Shown here piece by piece: positions 11,590-22,249 of a stretch of 64,000 bases of DNA. Where the stretch lies: the NCBI GenBank assembly GCA_013423325.1, contig BLJB01000030.1:148541-212540 (forward strand), written 5' to 3'. Each line of letters starts with the position of its first letter. Within the stretch, counting starts at the first letter, position 1. The notes below the pieces were generated by a model. The model ran no database searches, had not been told where the DNA came from, and saw only the letters and a program-made list of their open reading frames with translations. The position numbers and the translations under genes were made by a program. This DNA comes from Usnea hakonensis (Eukaryota; Ascomycota; Lecanoromycetes; Lecanorales; Parmeliaceae).

Positions 11590-11665
11590 GAACGGACGAG
11601 CAAAAAAAGAAGGAAAAGCCAGCCCTCTAGCGAAAAGCTGTGAAGAACAAGGAAGGAGCAGCTCG
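11590..11665 (-). promoter_or_regulatory. Leader-like element shared with the helicase gene
   Basis: Read on the minus strand, this pyrimidine-rich segment contains gcttttcgctagagggc preceded by cttgttcttcaca and followed by T-rich runs. A closely similar segment stands at 17,725-17,812 on the plus strand. Each lies a few hundred bases before a start codon: about 240 bases before the recombinase ATG here and about 550 before the helicase ATG. Shared promoter, shared 5' untranslated region or shared mobile-element end are all possible. Confidence 0.5.
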
Positions 11666-11759
11666 AGCAGATGATATCATGGGCGCGTGGCACTAAGGCC
11701 GGACTAAAATCCCGGGCGCTCTTGCCGCTCAAGATGACGAAACAGCACCATTGCAACTG

Positions 11760-13630
11760 TACTTTACAGATAGCCAGCAGATTTAAATCCGCTGGCTTTC
11801 ATTAAGATGTAGTTTGGGATGATATGCTACGACGAGCTTCTTTCCCGCTCTCCATCTACAAGAAACAAGGTACCGCCCCACAGACAACGAGGGAGTGACA
11901 CGAGAGCGCTTGTCGAGTCAAGACCACCCTGTCAAGACCACCCTGCATTTATGACAGGACTCGATTTGCTGATGGATAGTGGTTCAACATCAACATCTCC
12001 CTTCTTCCTCCCAAGCAAATCTAGAATATCAACCGCGGCCATTGAGTCCAACCCATTTCCCCATCAAACAACGGAGCGACGACAAGGGTGAGGATGAGGT
12101 GGAGCGTCACTGTAGACCAATTATTAGTTTTTACTAGCGTAGCTTAAGCATACACTCAGCGTACCTGTCCTCGATCGTGTTGACGTTCACAAGAAGGCCA
12201 TAGAGAGCGAAGGACTGGCAAGTGCTCTGACCCATACAGGTAGGTCCATGAATCGTCGTGTCGCTCGTCCACTGATAGTAGAATGTCAGCTATGTTGAAC
12301 AGCATCCCTTTTCGCCACGCACATCACCATTCATGATATTGCCAACCTGAAAATGACTGCCCAGGACTGACGTGTGGTGGACACTCCCACGACATCCCAA
12401 GTCTTGCTGACAAACGACAGACCTTTCAATAGAGTGACACAGCTTGTCTCTGCCATGACAACGTTGTACCAGTCTTCGGAGACGTTGAGGACAATTTGCT
12501 TAACGTTGGCTGGCCTTGGATCAGCATGCCGCATTGTTCTCTGGGCGAGGCAAACGTACACGCATCAATTTCCGGAGATCTCCCATGACTGCCATCCTAG
12601 ACCGTGGCTGTCTCTCGAAGAGTGTCTGAGTCGGGTCGAAATGAGGTGGTGGAGGTGGTGTGGGTGGTCGTTTTGAAGGGACTATGAGACAGGGTGGTCC
12701 ATGGATTGTTCGGTGGTTGAGAAGAGTGAAATGAAACCCTTGGGCATATCAGCGTGCATTCCCGGGCGGAATATTGTGCAGTAATGTGAAACATGTAGAA
12801 AGAGGAGATCGGAACGACTACCGCATACTGTGCAGAGCTGAAGCTTACGTGGATTTGAAGGACGATCGGTGCTGCTTATGTAATCATACTTCCGACTTCA
12901 GCATGAGACTTCTCGAAAGAGTACGATAGTCGTTGCTCATCTTTCCTCTGCTTGCCTTGAACAGGAGCAAACATCTCGATGACTATAGGCATTCATTGAT
13001 AATTTGTCTGCCCACTTATACGAGATGCGCCTCCTTAAAGATCAAAGCCCCAAAGATCCCGGTCAAGATCCAAGCTGACCACAGGTATTGTCATCTCTCT
13101 CACCAATAGTGCCTATGAAGGTAACCACACCTTGATCGATATTGTCCATTCCGTGACTGCAGTTCCCTCAAATATTTTCGCTCTCGCCGTCGCCAGATAC
13201 ACTCTATCCTTTCACCTCACCTCTTCATCCTCACAGCTCATCTTCATGTCTACAAGACAAATTTGCCTAACCAGCGTCGCCTAACGTACAGACCGGCATG
13301 ATTGCCAACTCTCGCCAGCAATCAAAACATCTCTCACGATAAGTTCTACCAAGTCCTGGGATGTCTGGGTATCGGCTAACAAGATCGTCTACGAGCAGTC
13401 TTCGAGCCTTTCCAGGAACAAAAAACGACATGGCATCTCAGCATGTTATTCTTGGAAGACCGTATACTCTCAGATCCAAGAGACTCTCAGTGTATATTCA
13501 AATGATACCTATACCTCAACCTGGTGTTGGGAATGCTGGCCAAAGATTGGACGTCAACTTGTCCGAATATTACGAGGGTCAATGACGATCTCGTTCACAC
13601 CACCGAGCTGCTCTGAATATACTGTCTTAA
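11760..13630. other. Intergenic stretch; possible small spliced minus-strand gene, unresolved
   Basis: Minus-strand fragments around 12,130-12,570 look protein-like, for example VKQIVLNVSEDWYNVVMAE near 12,500 and GPTCMGQSTCQSFALYGLLV near 12,220. They are separated by stops and would need introns I could not place. A 14-base direct repeat (gtcaagaccaccct) occurs at about 11,918-11,945. No other feature is evident. Confidence 0.3.
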
Positions 13631-13637
13631 TGAGGTT

Positions 13638-14231
13638 ATGACTGAATTGCCGAAGCCATATTTTGACTTAGAGGGCGTCAGGATCGTACAGCGCTCGGAA
13701 AGCTTGGCAGTTTCCGAGATCTCTCAACATCGTAGGAATGGCCTATGGAAGCGCCAACTTGCCAAGCTTGATTGTAAGCTGGGTACTGCATATGGAATTG
13801 ATGGCAATGAAGCACCAGAGCCGGAAATTCGAGTGTACTTTGTAACTTATGAGGATTTCGCGTACAGTAGTTGGCATAGGCACAGAAATCCGTCAATATC
13901 CAGCGTGGAGTTATGATCCGGAGAGTTCGTGCTGGCTTCGACGAGTGTCTATTATCTCTGCGGACATTATACATTGCGGATATTAATATTTGCTTCAGAT
14001 GGGCCTTACATCCCAGGATCGTACAACATTTTTGACCAGCTGACTCCCAGCGCTTGGGTATACTCCTTCCAACAGCGCCAAGTATGTAGCTTCTGTAATC
14101 AAGAGATTTTGACCTCTGTCCGCAAAGTACGTGAAAGTGATTTTTTTTTTGAACACATTCCCGAGTCTATCACTGATTCTAAAAGACCAGAACACCCCAG
14201 ATTAATGAACATTCAACTTGCCGATATGTGA
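13638..14231 (+). pseudogene. Hypothetical protein frame interrupted by one stop
   Basis: From the ATG at 13,638 a single frame runs to 14,231 and is broken only by TGA at 13,914-13,916. The part before the stop includes LWKRQLAKLDCKLGTAYGI. The part after includes YYLCGHYTLRILIF and a C-x2-C pair (VCSFCNQEIL). The CGH and CxxC elements could form a small metal-binding site, but no family is recognised. Either an intron removes the stop, for which I found no good pair of sites, or the gene is broken. Sequence just upstream (13,361-13,585) might belong to the same gene in another frame. Confidence 0.35.
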
Positions 14232-16020
14232 CAGAAAGATGCCGTTTGTTCACAGCAAGGCTGATTGAAGAACGGTGGTCTTGAGTATTACGGCAGCCTC
14301 GAAAATATCTACTGTCTCAGACTGGCACTTAAGTCATACCATCTATGTATCCAAATCTGACTACTTACGCAACTGCATCCTCGTGTGAAAGACTCGCATA
14401 GGGGAAAAACCGCAGTTAGTTCTCGAATCTCGTTTGTAGCTACCGCAGTGAACTCTCTAACACCTAACCCAGTTGGTGGAGTTTCAAAACATGGATCATA
14501 CACACACACGCTCTTAGCCTACTGTGCTCTTTGCCTCCGTCTCTTACATACAAGCCAGAGAAAAGCTCATTGTACAGGACCTCTAAGACCGTCCTGCGCG
14601 TCGAGCTACCTAAAGTCCCGACCTCGCGTCTTCACCTTAGTTTCTTACAACACAATCCTACAACTTGTCCCTACATCACATTCCTACCTCGCAGTATAAC
14701 ACCTTTACCAGCGAATTGGAAAGACAGCCAATTGATCACACAGCAGCAAAGCAGTGCTTTAAACAGTGGAGTCCCTGGCCAGAGAATCTGCTTTTACCAG
14801 CCGAACGAGTACCGGGATCAGGATGAAGAAGACAGCCAAAGCACTGCGTTCAAGTAAGATATCTCGAGGTAGTCAAATCCGGGCTGTCGTATTCAATTCA
14901 GGATCTGGTTCAGAGGCCTGGTGGTTTGGGGCCTTCAAGTCGAATACCCAATCCTGATCTCCACAACAGCAGATTGACTGCTGTGCTCAGATTTCTACCT
15001 AAGAGCAACGCCATCATTGAGAGTCTCATTCACAACCGCGCTTCGAGCTAACATCTGTACTTCTTAGCACCGCGACAACAGAGCCTCAAGAGCATATTGA
15101 ATCGGAACCTTGGTATCTCATCAGTCCTTCTCGTGCTGCAAGCATGCCTCTTAGATCAACGACGACAAGGACATCATCTTTGCTTCTCTTCAAGTGTGCA
15201 CGTCAACTCAAAGATCAAGCAACCGCCGTGACAATGATACTACCCAGACCGTGTCCACCATTTCCCAGGAAGTACCCACAAAAGCAATTTTATTTAGAGT
15301 CGTAACAAGATCGCAAGCTACCGGAACAGTCATCCAGGCGCCAAGAGCTAAATCCTTGTCCATATCTCTGGAAATTGTCTCTCCTGCTGCAGCTCCTACC
15401 AAACGAAGAGGTCGGCCCGTAAGATACCCACGAACATTCTCTGCAGAATTGATGCTGCATACATAGATGGTGTCGCGCTTGAGGGTGAATTTGTCAAACC
15501 TTACTTTCGCATTTCCAAACCTCACTTCTTCCCCCAATAGCGTACTTCCTCGTCGAAATTATCGCTTTACACTTAGTACTACCGGATTACTTCATCGCAT
15601 CAAGAGTTGCCGGAAGTGCAGGCTTCACCGACTCGTAGTCTGGAAGATAGCTCCGACACCTATGATTGCATTCATAAGCACCGGAGTCTAGTTTCCCGCT
15701 TTAGAAGACGATGTTAGAGGATATTGTAAGAATTTTTGCGTACTACTAGACTACTTTAGATTTTACATATCTCACTTAACCGGAAGGTTGCTGGGATTCT
15801 ATCTCTGTAAACTCGACGTTAGTAAAAGTGGCTGGCTCGCCTAGGATTTTACACGCCATACGCCGCTGCGGCCTTGGTTCGTGCTACCAATGGCCAGCTC
15901 AGATTTCCGGCGTAGAATGAATTTCATCTACACGGTGATGAAGAATATCCACTTAGCATACTAAAAAGACGCTCTGCAAAGCAGTTCAGAACACTATGTA
16001 GTACCCTAGGTTTTGAACCT
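14232..16020. other. Gene-poor stretch with an AT-hook-like short frame
   Basis: Several serine- and threonine-rich plus-strand frames occur here. The one at 15,194-15,466 contains TKRRGRPVRYP, a good match to the AT-hook DNA-binding core (RGRP flanked by basic residues). No intact gene is supported. Bases 15,700-16,020 hold nothing I can name. Confidence 0.3.
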
Positions 16021-16023
16021 CAA

Positions 16024-16972
16024 GTGACACCGAATTTCCAGACTTGGTATTTGGGAGATGTCTGTCTCGCCGACTACAAACTTCCAATGGACTGGGATAT
16101 GCTAGGGCATATACCATCTGGTGCTGCCCAGGTACTTCTGCTACCGAGTGAACCGCCTAAGCTGACAATAGGTTGGGCAATCCAACCCTTGAATCCTCAT
16201 GTAGTCAACCATAGTGTCAGCCCTTTGACGAGTCAGGAAGACGCGACAAACCTAAGGACAAACTACTAGGACCTTGCATCCAACCCGAAATGTGTTTTCC
16301 AACAACACCCAAGTAAGAGTCTCCAAACAAGACCCATGGAATTGGTAATCCAGACATTTCAAGCGCGCTTCGCAATATCAACGCCCAGGAAGAAGACACC
16401 GGGGAAGCAGATCCAAACTTAAATTTGCTTCGCAACTCTGACACTATAGCAAGATTCTCAAGGTGCCATATTCCGCATTCCGTTCGACGAGAGCACTGCC
16501 ATAGAACAAGTCGCGCAATTACAGGAGCAGATCGCAGCGCCAAGGAGAACTCTCACATACGGAGTTAAGAATCAAAGCCGTGGTGGAATTCGTCGCATAT
16601 CAAGACAATGCCAGTAATCTTTTTGGACACCAATTTTGGCATTGGAAGACAAGTCAAGACAAACAGGAAATAGAGAGGACCATCGTTTCTACGATCCAGG
16701 CATCAGATGGGGCAGTCACAAGGCTGATCGACGAATTCCCAGGCATGGAGGATGTAGCAGCGAGCCAGGAGAATACAGAACTTCTGCCCAATTGGCTTCA
16801 CAAAGGAAACCACATTCAACATCCTGGCCGGAATCACGCTCTCGCTCGCATTCTTTTCCGTTTGTGGGTTGTTATGGAACAATTCCAAGAAAGCATGAAA
16901 GCATCCCGGGTGAATACTTAGAGATGCAATCAGATAGAAAACATCATACTTCTGAGATTCCACCATGACATC
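16024..16972 (+). pseudogene. Decayed member of an unrecognised gene family (copy B)
   Basis: The plus strand first encodes YLGDVCLADYKLPMDWDM, matching copy C (CLGDICPDE, then FPQSWDALGELPP). After a region with stops it encodes a helix (STAIEQVAQLQEQIAAPRR). It then continues with AYQDNASNLFG and VTRLIDEFPGMEDVA, matching copy A in the same order. The parts fall in different frames, so the gene is broken or has unmodelled introns. It points toward the helicase gene 1.4 kb downstream. The shared order of motifs in three copies indicates one ancestral protein with an N-terminal domain, a coiled coil and a C-terminal helical region. Its function is unknown. Confidence 0.55.
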
Positions 16973-17412
16973 GCTCAATGCTACTCGTGACACTATTGCT
17001 ACCTCAATAAGTAGGCTCACAGCGTGGTGTAAGCTCACACCATTGCCATACCCTAGACAACCTCAATGCAGCAGTCAAACTTCTGCGCTGTTGGGCGGAA
17101 TCAAGAGGTCCGCTCTTTCAAAAATCCGCGGTCACTGCAACGAATCTCCATCTTTCCACTTTCAGCCAACGGCTAAGGTGTCTTCTCGACCACCCTGCCT
17201 CCTGATGGACTTTTCTTCAGATAAAGACAGAACTTGATGCTTCCCATGATGTGCCAACCTCCAGTAAAAGTCATCACCTGTAGAGGTATGGACTAGTACA
17301 ATAGTAATTTCTGCAAGCATTATGCTGGCCTACAAGAAATGTAATCTATCAACAGAGTGACGTCCACAGGGTTGGTTCCGTAAGCAAATGAATTACACCC
17401 TGCCACCCCGTT

Positions 17413-17472
17413 TATATGGAAGCCAGTCATAGGGTCTGGATGTATATGGAAGCCAGTCATAGGGTCTGGATG
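17413..17472. repeat. 30-bp tandem duplication
   Basis: The 30-base unit beginning tatatggaagccagtcatag occurs twice, head to tail and without mismatches. Such a perfect copy implies a recent event or an assembly artefact. Confidence 0.9.
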
Positions 17473-17724
17473 GGGCACGGGATCTACGTTATGACATGTA
17501 CCTTACCCAACGCAAGTTGATCTGATTTCAAATCACCGTAATTTTTGAGAGTGTTCCGTGTCTAGGATTGGTCTGAAAGCTCCACTAGGCACTTTACAGT
17601 TTACGTCACGTCTCGGTCGAAGCTTAATTCCGGATGCAGCCTAGCTTACTGCAGAAATCATGCAATAAGGTAGTGAAGAAAGCGACTAGCGTAATTAGCG
17701 TCTCTTTAGCGTCCTGCACAGATA

Positions 17725-17812
17725 TCTTCACTCGTGTTGTTCTCTCTTGCTCCTCACGCTTTTCGCTAGAGGGCGGCATTTTTCTTTTTTCTTTTGCCTC
17801 ATTCTTCATCTT
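17725..17812 (+). promoter_or_regulatory. Leader-like element shared with the recombinase gene
   Basis: The segment cttgctcctcac followed by gcttttcgctagagggc and a T-rich run closely matches 11,590-11,665 read on the other strand. It lies about 550 bases upstream of the helicase start codon and 430 bases before the TATA-like sequence. The similarity is directly visible; a role in expression is inferred. Confidence 0.5.
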
Positions 17813-18241
17813 CAGTAGTAGTCGGTATCATCATCGTCATCAGAAATCTACATCAACTACGACAGCATACACAACTGCAGCTACCACAGCCTCTGCAAGA
17901 CCGGTCTGAAGAACCCAGGTATGAGTCATTTCTTCAAACCTCACTTTTACCCCAGCCTTCAAACCTCACTTTTATCCAGCTTTCCACCGTTTTCCACGCG
18001 TTTCCACCCAACCACCTCGAACAACACTGCTAACACAATACAACAGAAAAAAACAGCATATACAATCAATCAGAAGCACACCATCATCACTGTAAGCCAG
18101 TTTTCTCTTTCACCCACAAGCTCCTTCAAGTCATTGCAAGAGCATCGTGATTTTTTCGTAGCTGTGCCCGCACTCGACACAAACCAGCACTTACCAAATT
18201 TCACACAAACCCACGCTTGACACAAATATCCACCTTTTCTC

Positions 18242-18247
18242 TATAAA
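18242..18247 (+). promoter_or_regulatory. TATA-like box upstream of the helicase gene
   Basis: The hexamer tataaa in the context ctctataaagc lies 115 bases before the chosen start codon at 18,362. This fits a core promoter with a short untranslated leader. It could instead be chance. Confidence 0.4.
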
Positions 18248-18361
18248 GCATCCTTGCTTTCTCCTTGTCTGGTATCATCTACTTCATCAAAGGCAGCCGT
18301 CTTACACGTAGCATTTCGCGAAGATCTTAGACTAACGGTCATTCTAGTGCCCGGATTCAAC

Positions 18362-21300
18362 ATGAGTTCCTCTAAAGCAGAAAAAGAGCTCAAACCACCT
18401 CCAACAATGCATTTTGTACCGGCCGTTGTTTCGTTCGCGTCTGGCACTGAAGTCGTATTCCTAGGCGACGTTAACCGAAAAACGCAAGGTGATGATGTCA
18501 AAGTATCTTTCACTACCGCGCACCGTGGCACGGAGCTGCCTTACCTTGGTTTTCGTGTTGAATTAAAGCGAGACACTACGACCTCATACTTGTACCGCAA
18601 TGCCGCTTTCCATACCGTTTGGTTCAAATACCACAACGGCAATTTCACCTGCGAACATGGCAAAGCTGATGCTGATGACAAAAAAAAATTTCTGAGCTCT
18701 TCACCCGGCAGCGCATCGTACGAAGAAGCAGTCAAAGAGGACAAACTCTACGTCATCAGATTGACTCGTACAGAAGGTCGGAATGGCGGACCCGAGGTGA
18801 CTGGGCACGGATCCTCCTTTGTTGGTGCTGACGTCAGCATCCGCACCACATACAATCTTTTGTCGTCCATCGAAGGAGCATATATTGTCACCATATGGCT
18901 CTTCGAGTACGATCAGCTCGCTCACCATGTCCAGTGGACTTTGGATAACATGGAAAAAGCTGTTAACCCACTAGAACCGTACTACCACACATCCAAGAAG
19001 ACGTCAGCATTGCAACCCCACGTTCAGTGGAACTCTCTTCGACCTATTCCAGATGACTATGAAAAGCCTTTTCACCCTCGGTCGGCTTACCACGATTTCG
19101 GCGAATTTGGCGTTATGAACGGCAATGCAGAAGCATACAACGTGGAAAATGCATTCAAGCTCGCCAGAAATTTGCGTAACACCCGTGTTGCGATGTCTGT
19201 CTTCATGCCTCCATCCTCAAAAGGAGATTACTACTGGGTCGGTTTGACCATCCCGGACTTCGAAAACAAAGGACAGCTTTTCAAGGAACAAGACTCGCTC
19301 CTCATCTGCGATGAACCGGCGCCGCAACAGACAGCGGGTGAAAAGCTTGTAAAGGATACGTGTCCCGGATGGCGCGCTGTTGTCCTGCCAGATGACTACA
19401 ACTTGATGAATGCGGACGTTGCATTGCTTCTCGAACGTCCGAGCAACCCTGAACATCTTTTGCATTCGAAAAAAATCAAGGCAGCGACCTCTATTGACGA
19501 TGAACTTCCATTTCAGTACGTCTACTTGAAGATTTCTCTATCGACTGTTACAATCAAGGGCCGACTGAAGGCTCTGGACAACCACCGGTTCAAGAACAGC
19601 CCAGGGGAAGATTTCGATAACAAGCGACGCATCTTGCTAGGACGCGACCTCACCGTTAACTCGACCACCGACATGCTCAGAGATCTTTCGGAAGAACGCA
19701 TAAATGAGATCGCCAAGGACATGAACGAGGTGCAGAAGAACTGCTTCGCAGTGTACTGTCGCAGCCTGGGCAATGGCATCGGACTGATTCACGGACCCGG
19801 AGGCACAGGCAAGACTCTGATGGTGGCAAAGCTTGCGGAAAGTGTTGCCGAACAGAATCGGAATTGCCTCATCGTCACCAGTCAGAACAGCGCCTCCGAT
19901 AGTGTAATAGCAAAGCTTGCGGATTCTGAGTACATGGTCGTCCGGGCGCATTCGCTTGGCCTGGAGCGAAAGAATTTACTGGGAAAACGCCGCGTGAGTG
20001 AACCTCCAGTCGATGTTCCCGAGCCTTCCCCCATCGATGAGCTACCCCTCAAGTCTCCCTCCGACGATGGTTCTCCCGAACCTGCATCTGGCAATGATGA
20101 CGATGAACCTGATTTCAACATGGACATCACGATGCGGGTGACTGCGGACTTCTTGAACTTGTGTGAAGAGGCATTTCGGGAGAAAGAGTCGTTCCTTCGT
20201 CCAGCAGACAAGCGCATGCAGAAGTTCCAGTTCGCAATCCACACTTGGGTACTTAGACTAGCAAACATTATTCCAAGCAAGTGGAGCCAAGCGCCAACGG
20301 AAGATCAACTGGCCGCTGGTGTGATCGATGAATGGGCCACCTTCCGCAACCTTTATCTCGAGAATAAGGTGCGCCGCCTCGAAGGGAACGACTGGGAGAC
20401 CTTTGAGGAGCAGTTTGGGCGCATCGTCAGCGAAGTGATTCAACGAGCTCCAATCATCACATGCACACCACCAGTTGTCGATTCCGATCTGCTCAAGCAA
20501 AAGAATTTCGACGATATTATTAATGACGAGACATCGGTAACGACGACGCTCGAGGCACTGGTCGCTTGGCGCAAAAATGAGAATCTCGTACTAGTCGGTG
20601 ATGATAACCAGCTCAGACCACCTGTTTTTACTGGAAGCCAGGAGAATCCATTCTACCAAGTAATGGAGACCTCTCTCTTTGCCCGATTCCGAGAGCTGGG
20701 AATGCCCACCTTCCTGCTCACCGATCAGATGCGTATGCCGGCTGGCATGATACATATGTCCAATGACATTATCTACGAAGGCAAGCTCCGTGACGGACGT
20801 GGTACATCGCTAGTAGAGAGACCAGTTGCCCGAGACTTGAAGACGTATTTCGGAAACGCATATCCAAGTCTGAAAGCTGAACCTGACGGTCTCGTGTACC
20901 CGGTGTTGCTCAATGTCCACGGTGATTCTACAGTCGAAGGCAAAGGAACCTCAATCTTCAATGCATACAATGTGGCAGCTACTATTGATGAGATTATCAA
21001 GTTAATCTGCAACTTCCACCACGCCGACAGCACCAATGTCGCGATTGCCACTCCCTACCGTGCACAGATCCGCAAATATAGAAGAGCCCTCAAGAAAGCC
21101 AGTCAAGAGTACCCGGCTTTGGGTCTCGAACACATACGTATCGGGACGGCCGAGTTCTGGCAGGGAGGAGAGTTAGCATATATGTTCGTGGACATGGTGA
21201 GAGCCTCGAACGACGCTGCGGCCCTGGGTTTCTTGAGTGATTCGAGACGCCTCAATGTTCTGATCACTCGACAAACTGTCGGGCTTTGGGTGATCTGCGA

Positions 21301-21871
21301 TGAGCGCTGTGTTCTGACTCTGGATAAACAAGCTGAACGCGATAACCCGATCGAGAGTCAAGTCCAAGGTAAAAAGGCTGAAAAGCCTGAAAAGAAGAGC
21401 CGAGAAGACCAGAAGAACAAGACGGTCATTGCCATTCTCGACTGGCTGCGGAAACATGGACGAGTTTTAAACATTGCCAAAGAGTCGCTGTCCGAGAAGT
21501 ACGTTGCCTTTCCCACTGAAGCTGACACGTACCAAGCCCCCTCTGGATGGGGTGCTCCGCCTGCGTCCACGGCCTCCGGAGCTGCACCAGCCGAGGAAGC
21601 GAAAACGTCCAAGGACACGACAGCCTCCGGAACTGCACCAGCCGAGGAAGTGACAACATCCAAGGACACGACAGCCTCCGGAGCTGCACCAGCCGAGGGA
21701 GCGACAACATCCAAGGACACGACAGCCTCCGGAACTGCACCAGCCGAGGGAGCGACAACATCCAAGGACACGATTGGCAGTTGGTTCTCCGGGGAAACCG
21801 AAGCTGCCGCTCAAGCTTGGAACTTGACGGAGAACGAGAGTGGTTGGGAAGGTGGTGAAGACAACGAGTGA
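18362..21871 (+). CDS. UPF1-like superfamily 1 helicase
   Basis: This is an uninterrupted 1,169-residue frame from the ATG at 18,362. The frame is open further 5', but without an earlier ATG near the TATA-like box. It has the SF1 helicase motif series. Walker A is GPGGTGKT (~478-485), a Walker B-like motif is IINDETS (~719-725), and motif III is LVGDDNQLRPP (~743-753). An ATPYRAQIRKY motif follows, then motif V with EFWQGGELA (~930) and motif VI with RRLNVLITRQ (~962-971). This arrangement belongs to the UPF1/SEN1 type (AAA_11/AAA_12). A long acidic serine/proline-rich insert separates motif I from motif II. The N-terminal ~450 residues are unrecognised. The tail carries four 17-residue repeats. 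Known relatives unwind RNA or DNA with ATP. The substrate here is unknown, and the neighbourhood suggests a selfish or repeat-associated gene rather than housekeeping UPF1. Confidence 0.9.
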   Translation: MSSSKAEKELKPPPTMHFVPAVVSFASGTEVVFLGDVNRKTQGDDVKVSFTTAHRGTELPYLGFRVELKRDTTTSYLYRNAAFHTVWFKYHNGNFTCEHGKADADDKKKFLSSSPGSASYEEAVKEDKLYVIRLTRTEGRNGGPEVTGHGSSFVGADVSIRTTYNLLSSIEGAYIVTIWLFEYDQLAHHVQWTLDNMEKAVNPLEPYYHTSKKTSALQPHVQWNSLRPIPDDYEKPFHPRSAYHDFGEFGVMNGNAEAYNVENAFKLARNLRNTRVAMSVFMPPSSKGDYYWVGLTIPDFENKGQLFKEQDSLLICDEPAPQQTAGEKLVKDTCPGWRAVVLPDDYNLMNADVALLLERPSNPEHLLHSKKIKAATSIDDELPFQYVYLKISLSTVTIKGRLKALDNHRFKNSPGEDFDNKRRILLGRDLTVNSTTDMLRDLSEERINEIAKDMNEVQKNCFAVYCRSLGNGIGLIHGPGGTGKTLMVAKLAESVAEQNRNCLIVTSQNSASDSVIAKLADSEYMVVRAHSLGLERKNLLGKRRVSEPPVDVPEPSPIDELPLKSPSDDGSPEPASGNDDDEPDFNMDITMRVTADFLNLCEEAFREKESFLRPADKRMQKFQFAIHTWVLRLANIIPSKWSQAPTEDQLAAGVIDEWATFRNLYLENKVRRLEGNDWETFEEQFGRIVSEVIQRAPIITCTPPVVDSDLLKQKNFDDIINDETSVTTTLEALVAWRKNENLVLVGDDNQLRPPVFTGSQENPFYQVMETSLFARFRELGMPTFLLTDQMRMPAGMIHMSNDIIYEGKLRDGRGTSLVERPVARDLKTYFGNAYPSLKAEPDGLVYPVLLNVHGDSTVEGKGTSIFNAYNVAATIDEIIKLICNFHHADSTNVAIATPYRAQIRKYRRALKKASQEYPALGLEHIRIGTAEFWQGGELAYMFVDMVRASNDAAALGFLSDSRRLNVLITRQTVGLWVICDERCVLTLDKQAERDNPIESQVQGKKAEKPEKKSREDQKNKTVIAILDWLRKHGRVLNIAKESLSEKYVAFPTEADTYQAPSGWGAPPASTASGAAPAEEAKTSKDTTASGTAPAEEVTTSKDTTASGAAPAEGATTSKDTTASGTAPAEGATTSKDTIGSWFSGETEAAAQAWNLTENESGWEGGEDNE
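21572..21775 (+). repeat. Four 51-bp in-frame repeats in the helicase tail
   Basis: Four tandem 51-base units encode ASG(A/T)APAE(E/G)(A/V)(K/T)TSKDT(T/I). They differ at only a few positions, so the array expanded recently. The reading frame is preserved. The encoded region is alanine/threonine-rich and probably disordered. Confidence 0.95.
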
Positions 21872-22249
21872 ATCTTGAGGATGAGACTGGAGGGCTTATC
21901 GGCTTGGTTGTATGTTCAGATTGCTGGCGGACACAGAGGAAGCGGTCATCAATGTAGCTTCCTGCTTTCATAGACAATCAAAAGAAGCATTGAAAAGAAC
22001 TGATCCAATCCCAAGAATCTACGTCCACCTTACACCACTACACTAATGATAGTTACCTCGTTTGCTACACAGACAGAGATTCTTCTGAGTCTTGCGTGAG
22101 TAAATGGACTGAGATCTTGCTTGCTGGCTGGTTTGAAGCTAATGGTCTACCAGCAATCTACGGGTCGACACGCTGATGGACTTGCAGGATGATTCATAAT
22201 ACAATCGTGCAAACAGACGACATTTCGGCTCGAAGTTTGAAAGTAGCAT

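Noticed and set aside
18254..18361. Longer start for the helicase frame
   Set aside because: The upstream extension begins with TTG and overlaps the expected leader just after the TATA-like sequence; the first ATG is at 18,362.
21358..21977. Minus-strand frames opposite the helicase tail
   Set aside because: They are mirror images of the 51-bp coding repeats and carry no independent signal.
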